The notes: generated from the sequence alone by a model not told the origin. A stretch of DNA of 64,000 nt from Neorhodopirellula lusitana (GCF_900182915.1 NZ_FXUG01000001.1:930001-994000); one strand, 5' to 3'; counted from the stretch's first letter, positions 45,240-54,564 are shown. Numbers and translations are program-made.

Positions 45240-46652
45240 CTACTCGTCGTTGCCGATGCAGTAGAGGTGGGTGTTGGATCGGAGGAAGAGATTGCCGTCG
45301 CTGATCGCTGGCGTGCCACCAAAGCCGCTCTTGTCGAAGGTCATGTCGTTCGATGCGATCAAGGTGTACTCCGGCTTCGCCGCGACCACGTGAACGATGC
45401 CAGCGTTGGTGGTGATGTAGATCTTCTCCTTGGCAACAACGGGCGACGCAAAGTCATCGCCGCCCCCGCCTCCTCGGCCGCCCCCTCGCCCGCCGCGACC
45501 ACCACCGGCTCCAGTTGGCGGCCCGCCTCGGCGACCGTCTGCACCGTTTTCAGGTGCGTCGGCTTTTTCTGTATCGGATTCATCTTTATCTGAACCCTGG
45601 GCCGCCGACGGTAGACGTTCCTGGAAAACTCGTTCGCCGGTTTTGGCATCCAGACACTCGATGACCGAACCGCTGACCGAAAACAGGTGGCCGTTCAAAA
45701 CGACCGGCGTTGCATAACGCGGGCGAACGCGTCCCTCCCAAACCGTGTTGGTTTCGGAAATGTCGCCGTCCCCACCAACTCGGATCGCCACCGCTTCTTC
45801 GCCCGTCGCGTAGATGATTCCATCATCGCCTGGCACGGCACTGACCTGGGCGTTGCGAGCGTTGACTCCGTTGGCATACCAACCGAGCTTGCCATCTTTG
45901 TTGTCGAGACCCCAAACCTCACCGATCACCGAAACGATGACGTAGGTGGCTTCCTGGTCGCTGACCACGATAGGCGTGGTCCAGCACTCACCCAGCCCAT
46001 CGCCCTCCGCACGGAACTTCTCTTTCCCCGTCGTTTTGTCCAGCCACACGACGGACAATGATTCGTCAGCCGCGTTCACAATGACGCTGTCGCCGTGCAC
46101 GATCGGACTGGCTGCCGAGCCAAAACCTTTGTTGCTTGGTTCCGATCCAACGCTCTGGTTCCAAACTTCGTTGCCGTCCATATCAAACGCATAGACTCCC
46201 GACTTTCCAAAGAACGCGTAGACATGGGTTCCATCGCTGGCCGGTGTGTTGCTCGCGTAACCATGAGTCGTCACACCGGGTGGTCGAAACTCGTCTTCAG
46301 GCATTTTGGCGGCCACCGTTTTCGTCCATCGCGTCTTTCCGGTCTTGCGGTCGACGCACACGAGGTGACGTTTCAGGTCTTCCAGTTCACCTTGGTTGTC
46401 GCCCATTCCGTAACCGGAATAACAGGTGACGAAGACATTGTCTCCCACCACGATTGGGCTCGAAATCCCACGCCCGGGAAGTTCCAGTTTCCACTGAAGG
46501 TTGGTGTCGGCATCGAACGTGGTTGGAACATCCGATTCGCCGATGCCGGTTCCATTGGGACCTCGAAAACGCTGCCAATCAGCTTCCGATGGCTGAGACA
46601 TTGCCACCAGAGCGACGCAAAAAAGGCCAAGCGATTTGAAGACGCGATACAT
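45240..46652 (-). CDS. PQQ-type beta-propeller repeat protein, secreted
   Basis: 470 residues, signal peptide about 1-24. It begins DWQRFRGPNGTGIGESDVPT, typical of planctomycete PQQ-like proteins, then a series of propeller blades (ISSPIVVGDNVFVTCYSG, then VYAFFGKSGVYAFDMDGN and ASPIVHGDSVIVNAADES). A glycine/arginine-rich linker (about 365-395, runs of GGGRGGRGGGRGG) interrupts it before the last blade. The propeller probably is structural or binds a cofactor or partner rather than being a true quinoprotein dehydrogenase. It is last of a five-gene minus-strand operon and ends before a hairpin. Confidence 0.88.
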   Translation of the reverse strand: MYRVFKSLGLFCVALVAMSQPSEADWQRFRGPNGTGIGESDVPTTFDADTNLQWKLELPGRGISSPIVVGDNVFVTCYSGYGMGDNQGELEDLKRHLVCVDRKTGKTRWTKTVAAKMPEDEFRPPGVTTHGYASNTPASDGTHVYAFFGKSGVYAFDMDGNEVWNQSVGSEPSNKGFGSAASPIVHGDSVIVNAADESLSVVWLDKTTGKEKFRAEGDGLGECWTTPIVVSDQEATYVIVSVIGEVWGLDNKDGKLGWYANGVNARNAQVSAVPGDDGIIYATGEEAVAIRVGGDGDISETNTVWEGRVRPRYATPVVLNGHLFSVSGSVIECLDAKTGERVFQERLPSAAQGSDKDESDTEKADAPENGADGRRGGPPTGAGGGRGGRGGGRGGGGGDDFASPVVAKEKIYITTNAGIVHVVAAKPEYTLIASNDMTFDKSGFGGTPAISDGNLFLRSNTHLYCIGNDE

Positions 46653-46707
46653 AAACAGAACCTGATTAGAAAAGGGGAGAAAAGAAGGTAGCTTCCGTCG
46701 GCAACGA

Positions 46708-48588
46708 TTAGGTTTGCGTGACGACGGAATTCACTCGGCTGGTTCGCTTTGAAACGCGGGATCTCTTGAAAACGAACAACGCACCCGCCAGCAGGGCGGC
46801 AATCGCGGGTCCGATCAAGATCATGGATGAGCCACTTTGGGATCGAGTGTACTGGAAGTCCAGCGTGCCCTGGGCCAACGTGATGTCAGAAATGTTCTTA
46901 AGCAGCTCGTCTCGCGTCACTTGGTCGCTTGAAAACGTAGGTTTTTCGGACAAGGCATAAACCGTGAGGTGGTACTGCTTCGTCCCCGGTCCCTTCGATT
47001 TCATCGGGTCGTATCCCGCATACCCTTTATCGTTGAAACCCACGGTTCCAATTCCACTCGCATTTTGCGGAAGGCTCGTGACGTTCGCGGGGATGTCGTA
47101 GACCAACCAATACGACTTCACGTCGCTTGGACCGGGGGTGTGCCACAAGTTCAGTGCATAACACACCGTCCCTTCCGGGCCTTTCGTCCAGGCAATCGGC
47201 GGCGACTCGCCCGCACCATCGCCTGTGTACTCCAAGGGCAATTCGTCACCGGCGAAAAACGCAGGGCTAGAGATTTTTAGTCGCGGACCGTTGGACGCTT
47301 GGTCTTCGTTGGGGTCGGCATCCGCTTCTGAACTATCGGATTGCGGAAGAAACGGTTTGCCCATGCGACTGTGATAAGATTCACGCCGCACTTCGCCGGA
47401 CGGTTCCTGAAAGGTGAAGTCAACCGTGCTGTCGTCCTTGACGACATAAGTCACCGATCCTTTTTGCCCGCTGACGTCGTATTCCAGTTTGAATCGGTTA
47501 CCCATCTTCATGAAGCCGGTGATCACCGCGTCACGCAGCGGTTGTAAGTCAGGACGGATCGGTTCGGCACGCGGTTGCGGATCCACCTGACCGTCACGCT
47601 GGGTCACCTCGCCGTAGAAGCCACCATTCAAATAAGGGTAGGTTGGCTGGGCGTGATAGTGGTAGTTGCCGGCGGCATCTTTGTGCCCGCCAAGATCATC
47701 GAGCGGTGCAAAATCAGCCGACTTCGTATCTTGATAACCAAAGATCGGATAACCGTCCAAGGCATAGCCAATCGGTTTGTCTTTGCCGGTAGTTTTCTCC
47801 AGATGAACCGGAGCGATATGGTAGTGGTAATCGTCCCCGCGACCACAATGACCCCCGTGATCATCGAGCTCGCCAAACAAATAGGCATCGTCGCCTCGAT
47901 TGTTCAGCGGGTTGAAGATCGGCACGCCGTTGACGGCCAGAGCAATCGCCCCACGCAGAAAGTCGTTCTTGGTCGACATCGGATTCTTTGCGGGAACCGG
48001 ATGCAACGGAATCTGCCACGCGTTGTTCCCGAGGTACTTCTGCGGGATCGGCACCTGTTGCTGCCAAGAACGAATGCCGATCATCATCGGATGTTCCGGC
48101 AATCCATTGGAACCGACATAGAGAAAGTTTTTGTCCCAACGAAGCTGCAGCAATTTTTCAAACGGTTGGAAGTGCTGACCGATGGCTGGCATCGTCTCCT
48201 TCTTCGCGTTGGTCCCCGTCGAACCGTTCTCTATCGCTTCTTGCAGTGGTTGATTCAATGCGACCAGCTGAATCGCATGCTGACGATTGAGAACCTGGAT
48301 CGCTTCCATCCGATCCTTGATCCAGGCTTGGTCCGCAGCGACCAGGCGATCGATCGCCAAGTCGATGAGCCTCCCATCGTCTTTGCGGATCTGAACCTGC
48401 CCATCTTTTGCCGAAACAAACGATCCATGCAGGTGCGATCCGTCCAACGCGATGGACCAGGTTCGCGACTGCGGATGATCGTGTGAGTGACCGTGATGCC
48501 CGCCTTCGTGTGCGGCGAGGTGGGTGGCCACAAGCAGACACAGCAGGCTTGCAACCACCGGGATGAGTCGTCGTGAGTTCATCAGCAT
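46708..48588 (-). CDS. SHD1 - YHYH - PEBP (YbhB/YbcL-like) multidomain secreted protein
   Basis: 626 residues. A signal peptide (about 5-26) is followed by a His-rich stretch (HEGGHHGHSHDH, 27-38), an SHD1-like domain (about 43-95), a YHYH domain (about 160-330) with YHYH at 254-257 and again at 309-312, and a phosphatidylethanolamine-binding/Raf-kinase-inhibitor-like domain (about 440-590, GDELPLEYTGDGAGESPPIA and CYALNLWHTP). A membrane helix near 595-612 and a basic tail end it. The His motifs suggest metal binding outside the cytoplasm. It lies 31 bases after the 245-residue secreted protein and 55 before the PQQ gene. The domain combination is notable. Confidence 0.82.
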   Translation of the reverse strand: MLMNSRRLIPVVASLLCLLVATHLAAHEGGHHGHSHDHPQSRTWSIALDGSHLHGSFVSAKDGQVQIRKDDGRLIDLAIDRLVAADQAWIKDRMEAIQVLNRQHAIQLVALNQPLQEAIENGSTGTNAKKETMPAIGQHFQPFEKLLQLRWDKNFLYVGSNGLPEHPMMIGIRSWQQQVPIPQKYLGNNAWQIPLHPVPAKNPMSTKNDFLRGAIALAVNGVPIFNPLNNRGDDAYLFGELDDHGGHCGRGDDYHYHIAPVHLEKTTGKDKPIGYALDGYPIFGYQDTKSADFAPLDDLGGHKDAAGNYHYHAQPTYPYLNGGFYGEVTQRDGQVDPQPRAEPIRPDLQPLRDAVITGFMKMGNRFKLEYDVSGQKGSVTYVVKDDSTVDFTFQEPSGEVRRESYHSRMGKPFLPQSDSSEADADPNEDQASNGPRLKISSPAFFAGDELPLEYTGDGAGESPPIAWTKGPEGTVCYALNLWHTPGPSDVKSYWLVYDIPANVTSLPQNASGIGTVGFNDKGYAGYDPMKSKGPGTKQYHLTVYALSEKPTFSSDQVTRDELLKNISDITLAQGTLDFQYTRSQSGSSMILIGPAIAALLAGALFVFKRSRVSKRTSRVNSVVTQT

Positions 48589-48619
48589 GCTCTTTTTTGA
48601 AAGACGGTTCGGAAGGTCA

Positions 48620-49357
48620 TTACCTGGGTTTTCGACGAGGCCCGCTCGGAACGATGTCGTTCAAATTGGAAAAGTCAGGGCGAGCCTTTCCGTCCGGCGG
48701 TGTGGCGACGACATGTCGAAAAAGGACGGTGTTGTCGATCTCAACATCGTCCGTCCAGATAAAACGTGCGCCCTCGAAGTCGTGCTCGAAGAACGGTTCC
48801 TTCGGATCGATCTGCGCTTGCGTGTACTCCGTCGCTTGGTCCCACGATTCATCATCAAAATCGACCGCGTACCAGTCCTCGGGGATGGGAGTGTTTTCAA
48901 CCCGCGGGTTCTTGGTGTCTCGATCGATGGGGCCTCGAGAAAAGGCCTTGGCTTTCCAGTCGGCATTGGTCACCGTGCCATCGCCAAATTTCAAGATGAA
49001 CCCGCCGTCGCCAATGCTCGTGTTGGCATATTCCATTCCCGTTTTGGCGTCGGCATTGTCCTTGGCCATCACCGCAATCGTCATCGGATAATCTGGCAGA
49101 ATCTCAACCGAGATGACGTTGTGCGGCATGAACTGGATGGAGTCGACTGCGACAAGTTCGCCATTGATATACATGATGAACCAGTTGTCGGCGTACATGT
49201 TCGCTGGCACCGTGTCACTTATTCGCGGCTTGCCCACCTTGCCTTGGGGTGCCCCCTGGCTGTACGCCGTTTGTGTCCAAGCCAAGTAGGTGATGGCTGA
49301 CACGCACGCGAGAGCGACCAAAACCAAGGCTGGTTTCAAAAGTCTTTTCTTATTCAT
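48620..49357 (-). CDS. Secreted protein with galactose-binding-like fold, function unknown
   Basis: 245 residues, signal/anchor about 9-32. The mature part shows PANMYADNWFIMYINGE and later DFDDESWDQATEYTQ and TDDVEIDNTVLFRHV, a pattern seen in carbohydrate-binding beta-sandwiches (the DDSSW and FR motif pair of rhamnosidase- and galactose-binding-type domains). No catalytic motif is evident. Its ATG follows the anti-sigma stop (TAG) with no gap, so translation is coupled. It is third in the operon sigma - anti-sigma - this - YHYH - PQQ. It may bind sugar at the cell surface; that is inference. Confidence 0.75.
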   Translation of the reverse strand: MNKKRLLKPALVLVALACVSAITYLAWTQTAYSQGAPQGKVGKPRISDTVPANMYADNWFIMYINGELVAVDSIQFMPHNVISVEILPDYPMTIAVMAKDNADAKTGMEYANTSIGDGGFILKFGDGTVTNADWKAKAFSRGPIDRDTKNPRVENTPIPEDWYAVDFDDESWDQATEYTQAQIDPKEPFFEHDFEGARFIWTDDVEIDNTVLFRHVVATPPDGKARPDFSNLNDIVPSGPRRKPR

Positions 49358-50488
49358 CTACTCAAACTCCACAATGCGTTTGGGGTCATGATGGGAATGG
49401 TGATCAAAATGGCTTGCAGTAAAAGTGGGTTCGTCAATCAACGTCATTTTCAACGTGACAACGTTCCGTCCGTAAGGCATTTCAATGAATCGCATCTGAC
49501 GGATCTGGCCGCTAGATGCGGTGTAGTTGATTTCGATGCGTGCTGGCCCCAGGATGCCCGGTTTCTTGATGGCTACCATTTGTCGAGTGGGCTCGGCATC
49601 CGCTTCGCCGTCCCGTTCTTGAGCTTCGCTTTTCTGGCCTTCGCGTTCTCGACCTTCGACCGGCAACAGCTCCAGGTCGTAGGCGGTCTGCAATGCGTCC
49701 AGCCCGTCTTCAATGTTGTTAATCGGTAGCGATCGTTCGTGTCCGGGCAAGTCTCGATTGAAACGTGTCAGGTCGTTGCTCAATCGAACCGGCCCATCCG
49801 GCCGCACGGCCCAACTGGTCGTTCCATTGCTGCCCGTGACGAAGAACACACCTGGCTCCACTTCCCGCTTCAACACGAAATGATCCGACCCCCGAACCTC
49901 CAGAATCGCGTTGTCCAAAGAAGGCTTGGGCGGTCGCCGATGCTCAGGCGAATCGCGTCCTGATTGCACCTGAGACACCACGGTCTCTTCCACCGAAATC
50001 AAGAACGTCCGATCCAAAGACAGACGGTTGGCCGCGATAAGACGATTGAGCTCCACCACTGCCGCCGAAGCCGATGTGGTTCCGAAGCCGTTCCAAAACA
50101 GCCCCACGCTGATCAGCACCACGCAGGCGGTCGTCGCCAAAGCAATGGCAGATCGCCCCCAGGTGTTGCCGGAATGACGTGCCAGCGAGACCACGCTGGC
50201 CTGCTCGTCTGCTTCGGCCAGCAACGAATCCGTGGCGATGAGCTGCTCGGTGTCGAACTCATTCGCCACGGACTCACTGGCGGCTAACTCACTGCGGGCT
50301 AACTCACTGGCGGCAAACTCCTTGGCCACAAACTCATTGCGAAGTCGATCGTGCAACATCAACTCCGAGGCGAATTGCTGGGCGTGAAGCGGATCGGACT
50401 TGATCCACTGGTTCAATTGTTGAAATTGTTCCCGGGACAGCGTTTCGTCGAAGTAGCCATGGATCAAGTCTTGTATGTTAGCGCTCAT
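49358..50488 (-). CDS. Anti-sigma-like transmembrane protein with pentapeptide repeat
   Basis: 376 residues. The cytoplasmic N-terminus (1-50) resembles planctomycete anti-sigma domains (DLIHGYFDETLSREQFQQLN, then QWIKSDPLHAQQFASEL). Residues 51-80 are six five-residue repeats (NEFVA, KEFAA, SELAR, SELAA, SESVA, NEFDT), encoded by a 15-bp DNA repeat. A membrane helix follows (about 112-133). The exported part has no clear FecR signature. Its ATG overlaps the stop of the sigma gene (ATGA), and the next gene starts directly after its stop. Regulation of the sigma factor by this protein is a strong inference from context. Confidence 0.82.
   Translation of the reverse strand: MSANIQDLIHGYFDETLSREQFQQLNQWIKSDPLHAQQFASELMLHDRLRNEFVAKEFAASELARSELAASESVANEFDTEQLIATDSLLAEADEQASVVSLARHSGNTWGRSAIALATTACVVLISVGLFWNGFGTTSASAAVVELNRLIAANRLSLDRTFLISVEETVVSQVQSGRDSPEHRRPPKPSLDNAILEVRGSDHFVLKREVEPGVFFVTGSNGTTSWAVRPDGPVRLSNDLTRFNRDLPGHERSLPINNIEDGLDALQTAYDLELLPVEGREREGQKSEAQERDGEADAEPTRQMVAIKKPGILGPARIEINYTASSGQIRQMRFIEMPYGRNVVTLKMTLIDEPTFTASHFDHHSHHDPKRIVEFE
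50256..50345. repeat. 15-bp coding tandem repeat (6 units)
   Basis: Six units of the type AACTCACTGGCGGCT lie in the anti-sigma gene and encode the five-residue repeats at 51-80. Units differ by one to four bases, so the array has been partly homogenised. The period is the same as in the intergenic arrays at 3168, 26075 and 27941. Confidence 0.9.
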
Positions 50489-51003
50489 GATGTTGCCTCC
50501 AAACTCTTGCGTTCAACACACACTCTCAAGCGGTCTCGGATTCGCTGCAGAGCCTTGGCGACGGAGTTCGCCGACATGTCCACCCGTTCGGCAATGGCCG
50601 CTGGCTTCATGTCCTTCTGATAACGCAATTCAAAGAGGCGATGGGCACGACTTTCCAATCCACTCAGACATTCCGTGACGAAATTTAGTTTCGCTGCCTC
50701 TTGCGGAGCGACTGCTGGAATCGCAATCGCCAGACAAGCGATCGCTTCCTCGTCGAATACCAAACGGTCTTTCCGCCGATTTCGCATGTACAACCCCACC
50801 TGATTGCGAGCGACACCGATCGCCCAAGGCACGAACGGAAGCTTGGGATCGTAGGAATCAAATGATTCAATCACAGCGACCGCGACGTCCTGCAACACGT
50901 CATCGCGATCACGGAAATCACGAACCATCGACGTCACAAACGCTGAAACGGCTGGCTGTGCCAGTGTCCATTGCCGAGTGGCTTGTCGTGTTGTTTCGTC
51001 CAT
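50485..51003 (-). CDS. ECF-type RNA polymerase sigma factor 3
   Basis: About 172 residues. The ATG at 51003 has GGAGG six bases upstream; an in-frame ATG at 51015 lacks one. Region 2: VTSMVRDFRDRDDVLQDVAV and PFVPWAIGVARNQVGLYM. Region 4 helix-turn-helix: LESRAHRLFELRYQKDMKPA then AIAERVDMSANSVAKALQRI. It is distinct from the two sigma factors in the first 25 kb. It heads the operon leading through anti-sigma, secreted, YHYH-PEBP and PQQ genes; an ATGA overlap couples it to the anti-sigma gene. It probably drives this envelope-protein operon. Confidence 0.9.
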   Translation of the reverse strand: MDETTRQATRQWTLAQPAVSAFVTSMVRDFRDRDDVLQDVAVAVIESFDSYDPKLPFVPWAIGVARNQVGLYMRNRRKDRLVFDEEAIACLAIAIPAVAPQEAAKLNFVTECLSGLESRAHRLFELRYQKDMKPAAIAERVDMSANSVAKALQRIRDRLRVCVERKSLEATS

Positions 51004-51385
51004 CCAATCCTCCATCCAAAGAAGTCCTCACACCGTTACTTATCACCCGGAGGCATTTTATGACCGACAATTTCCGAAAATACCGAAATTGCAAACGTCC
51101 GTCGGAATGCTGATTGAAAGCGGCCCGTTCCGTAGTGAATGACGGACACCTGGACTCCTCCGCCTTTTCGGTGTCGTGCATTTTTCATCGCTCTCCCGCT
51201 GGGAGGGATACCCGCCTGGGACCGGCAAGTAAAAGCCCGCCAAACGGGAGATGCATCCGGCTAGCACCGGCTCAGCCCCGGACGCCGCCCCCCCAACTCT
51301 TGCCAGCAACTGTTGCAACAGAGTCTTGCCATCAACAAACCGCACATCGGCAATTCTGAGGACAGAACAATCGCTCTGATCACGA
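51004..51385. other. Upstream region of the sigma-3 operon
   Basis: 382 bases that must hold the operon promoter. No gene, repeat or obvious promoter element was recognised. Confidence 0.4.
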
Positions 51386-51988
51386 CTACTCTGACCACGA
51401 CAAAATGAATGCTGCTTGTTGGTCGTTCTCTGGTGCCTTCCAGCTGGCACGCTCCAGGTCGGCTTGGCGGAGCGACGTCAGCTGAGTGAGTACGTTTTCC
51501 TTGTTGGCGAAGCCATGACGTAGCATCCAACAACACACCGTCGTGCCCGTTCGGCCCATGCCGCCGAAGCAATGAACGTAGACACTTCGGCCAGCATCCA
51601 ATGATAAGTCGATGGCGTCCAAGATCGAACGCATTCGGTCGACGGTGGTGACGCCACCGTCGGGGATCGGGAAACGCAAATGGGCGATCCGTTGATCACT
51701 CGCCGCTGCAAGCCGCCTCAATTCGTCGTCGTAACGAACGAAGCGTTGTCCGCTGTTGTTCGTTTCGTCTTCCTCTTGCAAGTTGACGAAAGTCCGCATT
51801 CCAGCATCGAATAATGTCTTGATTCTCTGGCGATGTTCCTGTGGATCAGCTCGACCCGGATAGGCCCCCGCCAGAAACCGATGGTCGAGCACCCAATAGG
51901 TTCGCGGGCAAGGCGTTGGGATAGAGGGCAGGTCAAACGGCGTGGGGTGAGTCAAATTGAAACCTTCGGTGGGGCGTTCGATTGACAT
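51386..51988 (-). CDS. Dual-specificity/tyrosine phosphatase-like protein
   Basis: About 200 residues from the ATG at 51988. The phosphatase loop is VHCFGGMGRTGT (HCxxGxGRT; Cys140, Arg146) and an upstream general-acid Asp lies in PIPDGG near 110. The core YWVLDHRFLAGAYPGR near 31-46 and FVNLQEEDE near 67 match the Tyr/DSP-like phosphatase pattern. There is no signal peptide, so it is cytoplasmic. The frame is open to 52318, but that extension looks like unrelated sequence. It stands alone with no kinase nearby; substrate (protein, phosphoinositide-like or nucleotide) unknown. Confidence 0.88.
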   Translation of the reverse strand: MSIERPTEGFNLTHPTPFDLPSIPTPCPRTYWVLDHRFLAGAYPGRADPQEHRQRIKTLFDAGMRTFVNLQEEDETNNSGQRFVRYDDELRRLAAASDQRIAHLRFPIPDGGVTTVDRMRSILDAIDLSLDAGRSVYVHCFGGMGRTGTTVCCWMLRHGFANKENVLTQLTSLRQADLERASWKAPENDQQAAFILSWSE

Positions 51989-52969
51989 GGAAATGATCCT
52001 CAAGACTGGATGGCAAACGAGAATGCGGAGATGCCTCCGTTCGAGCGAACCACTGGAATTGACGAGCGATCGCCTAAGTCGGTTCGCTGCGAAGGTTGGA
52101 TTGCCAATTGCGGTATGAACGAGACGGCTCTTCTTGTTGTGAACCAAAACGAATTCCAGCTTGCTGTCCCATCGCGTCCACCAATGGTTTGCCAACCGCT
52201 CTTTCCTTTGCACCGTCGAGGACGTGATGATACAGCTTGTAGGCAACTCCGGCGTTTCCCGAGATGCAAAGTCAACGCATTCTTGCGACGCCCCAGTGAC
52301 TCCGTGCAGAACTCCCAATCCCAGCCCTGCGGCGCGAACTGGCTTAACAAGTACGCTCGGCGAACCAGGAAGAAGTGTCCGTTACCGAAACGGTGTTTGG
52401 TTCGCGCTGCGGAGTCGTCGAGCCGCCTGTTGATTTTTGACTGTAGCAGGCACAGACCCTGTGCCGTTTCGTTATAAGCGTTTCGGAAGGCAACGATTTT
52501 AGCAGGGGGACCGCACGACGGAGCTTCTCTGCTACTTTCGCGATGCGATTTTCAGCAGGCCGCTAGTGGCTGCGACTACATGGTTTGGGGTTTCAGTCGC
52601 TCAAGCATTTCGCGAGCGTCGTGCTGGTGGGGCCCGTACCGGACAGAGTGCCATTCGAGATTGGAAACCGGATCTGCAGAACTCATCCAGCGTTTTCCAT
52701 GCCGGCCCTCGACATCTCTAACGCAAACGACTCAAAGTAGGTCGAACGTCGTCACTGAATCTGGCAGCTGCACTACGGCCAGGATGACTGCTGGGCACCA
52801 CTTGTGAATGACCCCGCTTTGGAGAAGTCGTCTGCAGACACATATCCGTGGGCCAACGGACCAAAATCGAGAGCGTTCCGTGTCGTCCGTTTCTCGTTCT
52901 GGCCCAACACGCTTGTTGTGGGGCAACGAAGCGTAGTAGGGCCGATACCCAGTTACTGAGATCGTGCGA
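51989..52969. other. Gene-poor region with hairpin repeat
   Basis: About 980 bases with no supported gene; frames present lack starts, signals or domains. One dispersed hairpin repeat lies at 52430-52503. Confidence 0.5.
52430..52503 (+). repeat. Dispersed hairpin repeat, copy 2
   Basis: The core GGCACAGACCCTGTGCC (7-bp perfect stem, 3-base loop) lies at 52449-52465. Flanks match copy 1 (781-856, opposite strand), including the shared end GGCAACGATTTTAGC. Confidence 0.8.
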
Positions 52970-54289
52970 CTAGATTTTGACTCCAGCACCGGGCGTCTTG
53001 GAATGTGCGTTCTGCGGGAAATCGAAGGTCAACACAAGTGGTTCCGATCCTGTGTTCTCAATTTCAACGCCACCGCTGGTAATCGCGGCCTGCGTGATGA
53101 ACCCGATCTCGGGATAGATCTCGCCGAGAATCATATCTTGGTGATATTGCACCTTGAGCTTTCCAACTCGGCCGCTTCCGCCATTGGTGTGGAACAGCGT
53201 GGGCGTCTCCGGGCAAAATTGAGTCTTGCCGCCAGGTTGCACAGTCAGCCGCAGAATCGAGGCCTTTTGATCGCCGAGGAAATCGCCGTAAACAATCCAC
53301 TTGGCATCGACACCATCACCTGCAAATTCTTCGGCCGTGATTGCCGGACGCCGATTCTTCTGGACGAAATCGGGATCCTGGTTGGCCTCGAAGTCAAACT
53401 TCTCTACCAGGTATTCCCAGTCCTCGTGACGATCCTTCGGATAGTCCTCTTCCCTGCATGCGTAAAACGCATCCGCTGCTCCGATACGTCCGTCCAGCGT
53501 GAGGTCCTCGGCCAGGAAATGCTCATCCATCGTCACATGCAGTTCGTGCGTGCAAAGGTCCGTCGGCGAGTGCAGCACGCCGTTGGGCATCACGAAGCCA
53601 TTATCAATTTGCATCATCACGTGCGGCGACAAATGTCGAACGCCATTGTACTCGCCCTGCCCCCAGCTCTTCATGCAAGCTAGGAAATCATCCTTGCTTA
53701 CGAACGGGTACAGCCCCATCGCCGTGGTGTGGTAGTGCGATGGACTGACCCCAGGATTGTCGAAAGAATTGATGTCGTACACTTCCCACTTTGACCAGTG
53801 AAGGTGATGCGGGATCGGGTTCAGGTTGTCGAATTTCTTTGAAACAATTGGCCAAGTCGGCGTGCCAAAAAGTGATTTCGCAAACGCCGTCACCTTCTCA
53901 CCCATGACAGCTTCTGGGTTGGCGGTGATCAGGTCCTGCAACGAGATGAATTGCCCGTTCGGAGTCAGGACGTGCGATTCACCTTCACGAAACGGGGCTT
54001 TATTCGTGCGAGTATCTATGACACCCGTCACGATCGGCACGGTGCAGCCCATCCAGAGTTCATCGAGCCCGGTCCCGTTCATGTAGTCCGGGTAGTACGA
54101 TTTGGCATCAAGGCGAAGGCGTTTCCCCGGTGAACAAAATGTTCGCCCAGCGTAGCGATGTGTTAGCTGCAACACCCCGTCGTTCTCATTGAGGCAGTCA
54201 TCGAGAATCGAATCCGCTCCTCCGACGGTTCCGTCGATCACATCTTGTTGGGGGTACTCGTGGAGTTTGTCTGCGAGAATTGACACCAT
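52970..54289 (-). CDS. Cupin-like metal-binding protein, possible sugar isomerase
   Basis: 439 residues, no signal peptide. The middle has a histidine-rich cupin-like pattern: PHHLHWSKWEVYDIN near 163 and SPSHYHTTAMGLYPF near 185, with LCTHELHVTMDEHFLAEDLT about 60 residues later. A second beta-domain (about 335-439) has YHQDMILGEIYPEIGFIT. The metal-binding histidines and double-domain length recall sugar-phosphate or aldose isomerases, but I do not recognise a specific family and no substrate is claimed. It stands alone between gene-poor regions with hairpin repeats. Confidence 0.6.
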   Translation of the reverse strand: MVSILADKLHEYPQQDVIDGTVGGADSILDDCLNENDGVLQLTHRYAGRTFCSPGKRLRLDAKSYYPDYMNGTGLDELWMGCTVPIVTGVIDTRTNKAPFREGESHVLTPNGQFISLQDLITANPEAVMGEKVTAFAKSLFGTPTWPIVSKKFDNLNPIPHHLHWSKWEVYDINSFDNPGVSPSHYHTTAMGLYPFVSKDDFLACMKSWGQGEYNGVRHLSPHVMMQIDNGFVMPNGVLHSPTDLCTHELHVTMDEHFLAEDLTLDGRIGAADAFYACREEDYPKDRHEDWEYLVEKFDFEANQDPDFVQKNRRPAITAEEFAGDGVDAKWIVYGDFLGDQKASILRLTVQPGGKTQFCPETPTLFHTNGGSGRVGKLKVQYHQDMILGEIYPEIGFITQAAITSGGVEIENTGSEPLVLTFDFPQNAHSKTPGAGVKI

Positions 54290-54564
54290 GGGTAATGAAC
54301 CTCAATGAATCGAAAGAAGTGTGTCGGTTCCAAAAATTGCTTTTTGGAAGGTGGGTGGGGAACGTCGTTTGCTAAAACGCAACAAGACTGACGACGAATC
54401 GAATTGTCCGCGGTGATAGCAGAGGGGTGCAGTGTACGAAAAGTGGGCCGCAGGAATCAGGGGGCTTCCGTGCGACGTTGTGTCCGGTTTAGGCGATCAA
54501 TGACGTCAATCGCAGCCTCGAGCGAATTGTCGTCACTCCCAAGATGGTAGTCCCCTGGCAGCCG

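Noticed and set aside
47575-48486. Plus-strand frame of about 300 codons opposite the YHYH-PEBP gene
   Set aside because: It lies entirely antisense to a gene with recognisable domains, has no signal, domain or ribosome-binding site and is a codon-usage shadow.
48524-49300. Plus-strand frame of about 258 codons opposite the secreted-protein gene
   Set aside because: Antisense to a coupled operon gene; composition is that of a reverse-complement shadow.
51989-52318. Upstream extension of the phosphatase gene (110 codons)
   Set aside because: The domain starts after the ATG at 51988; the extension has no matching fold, so the shorter start is used. It may hide a decayed gene, but none could be identified.
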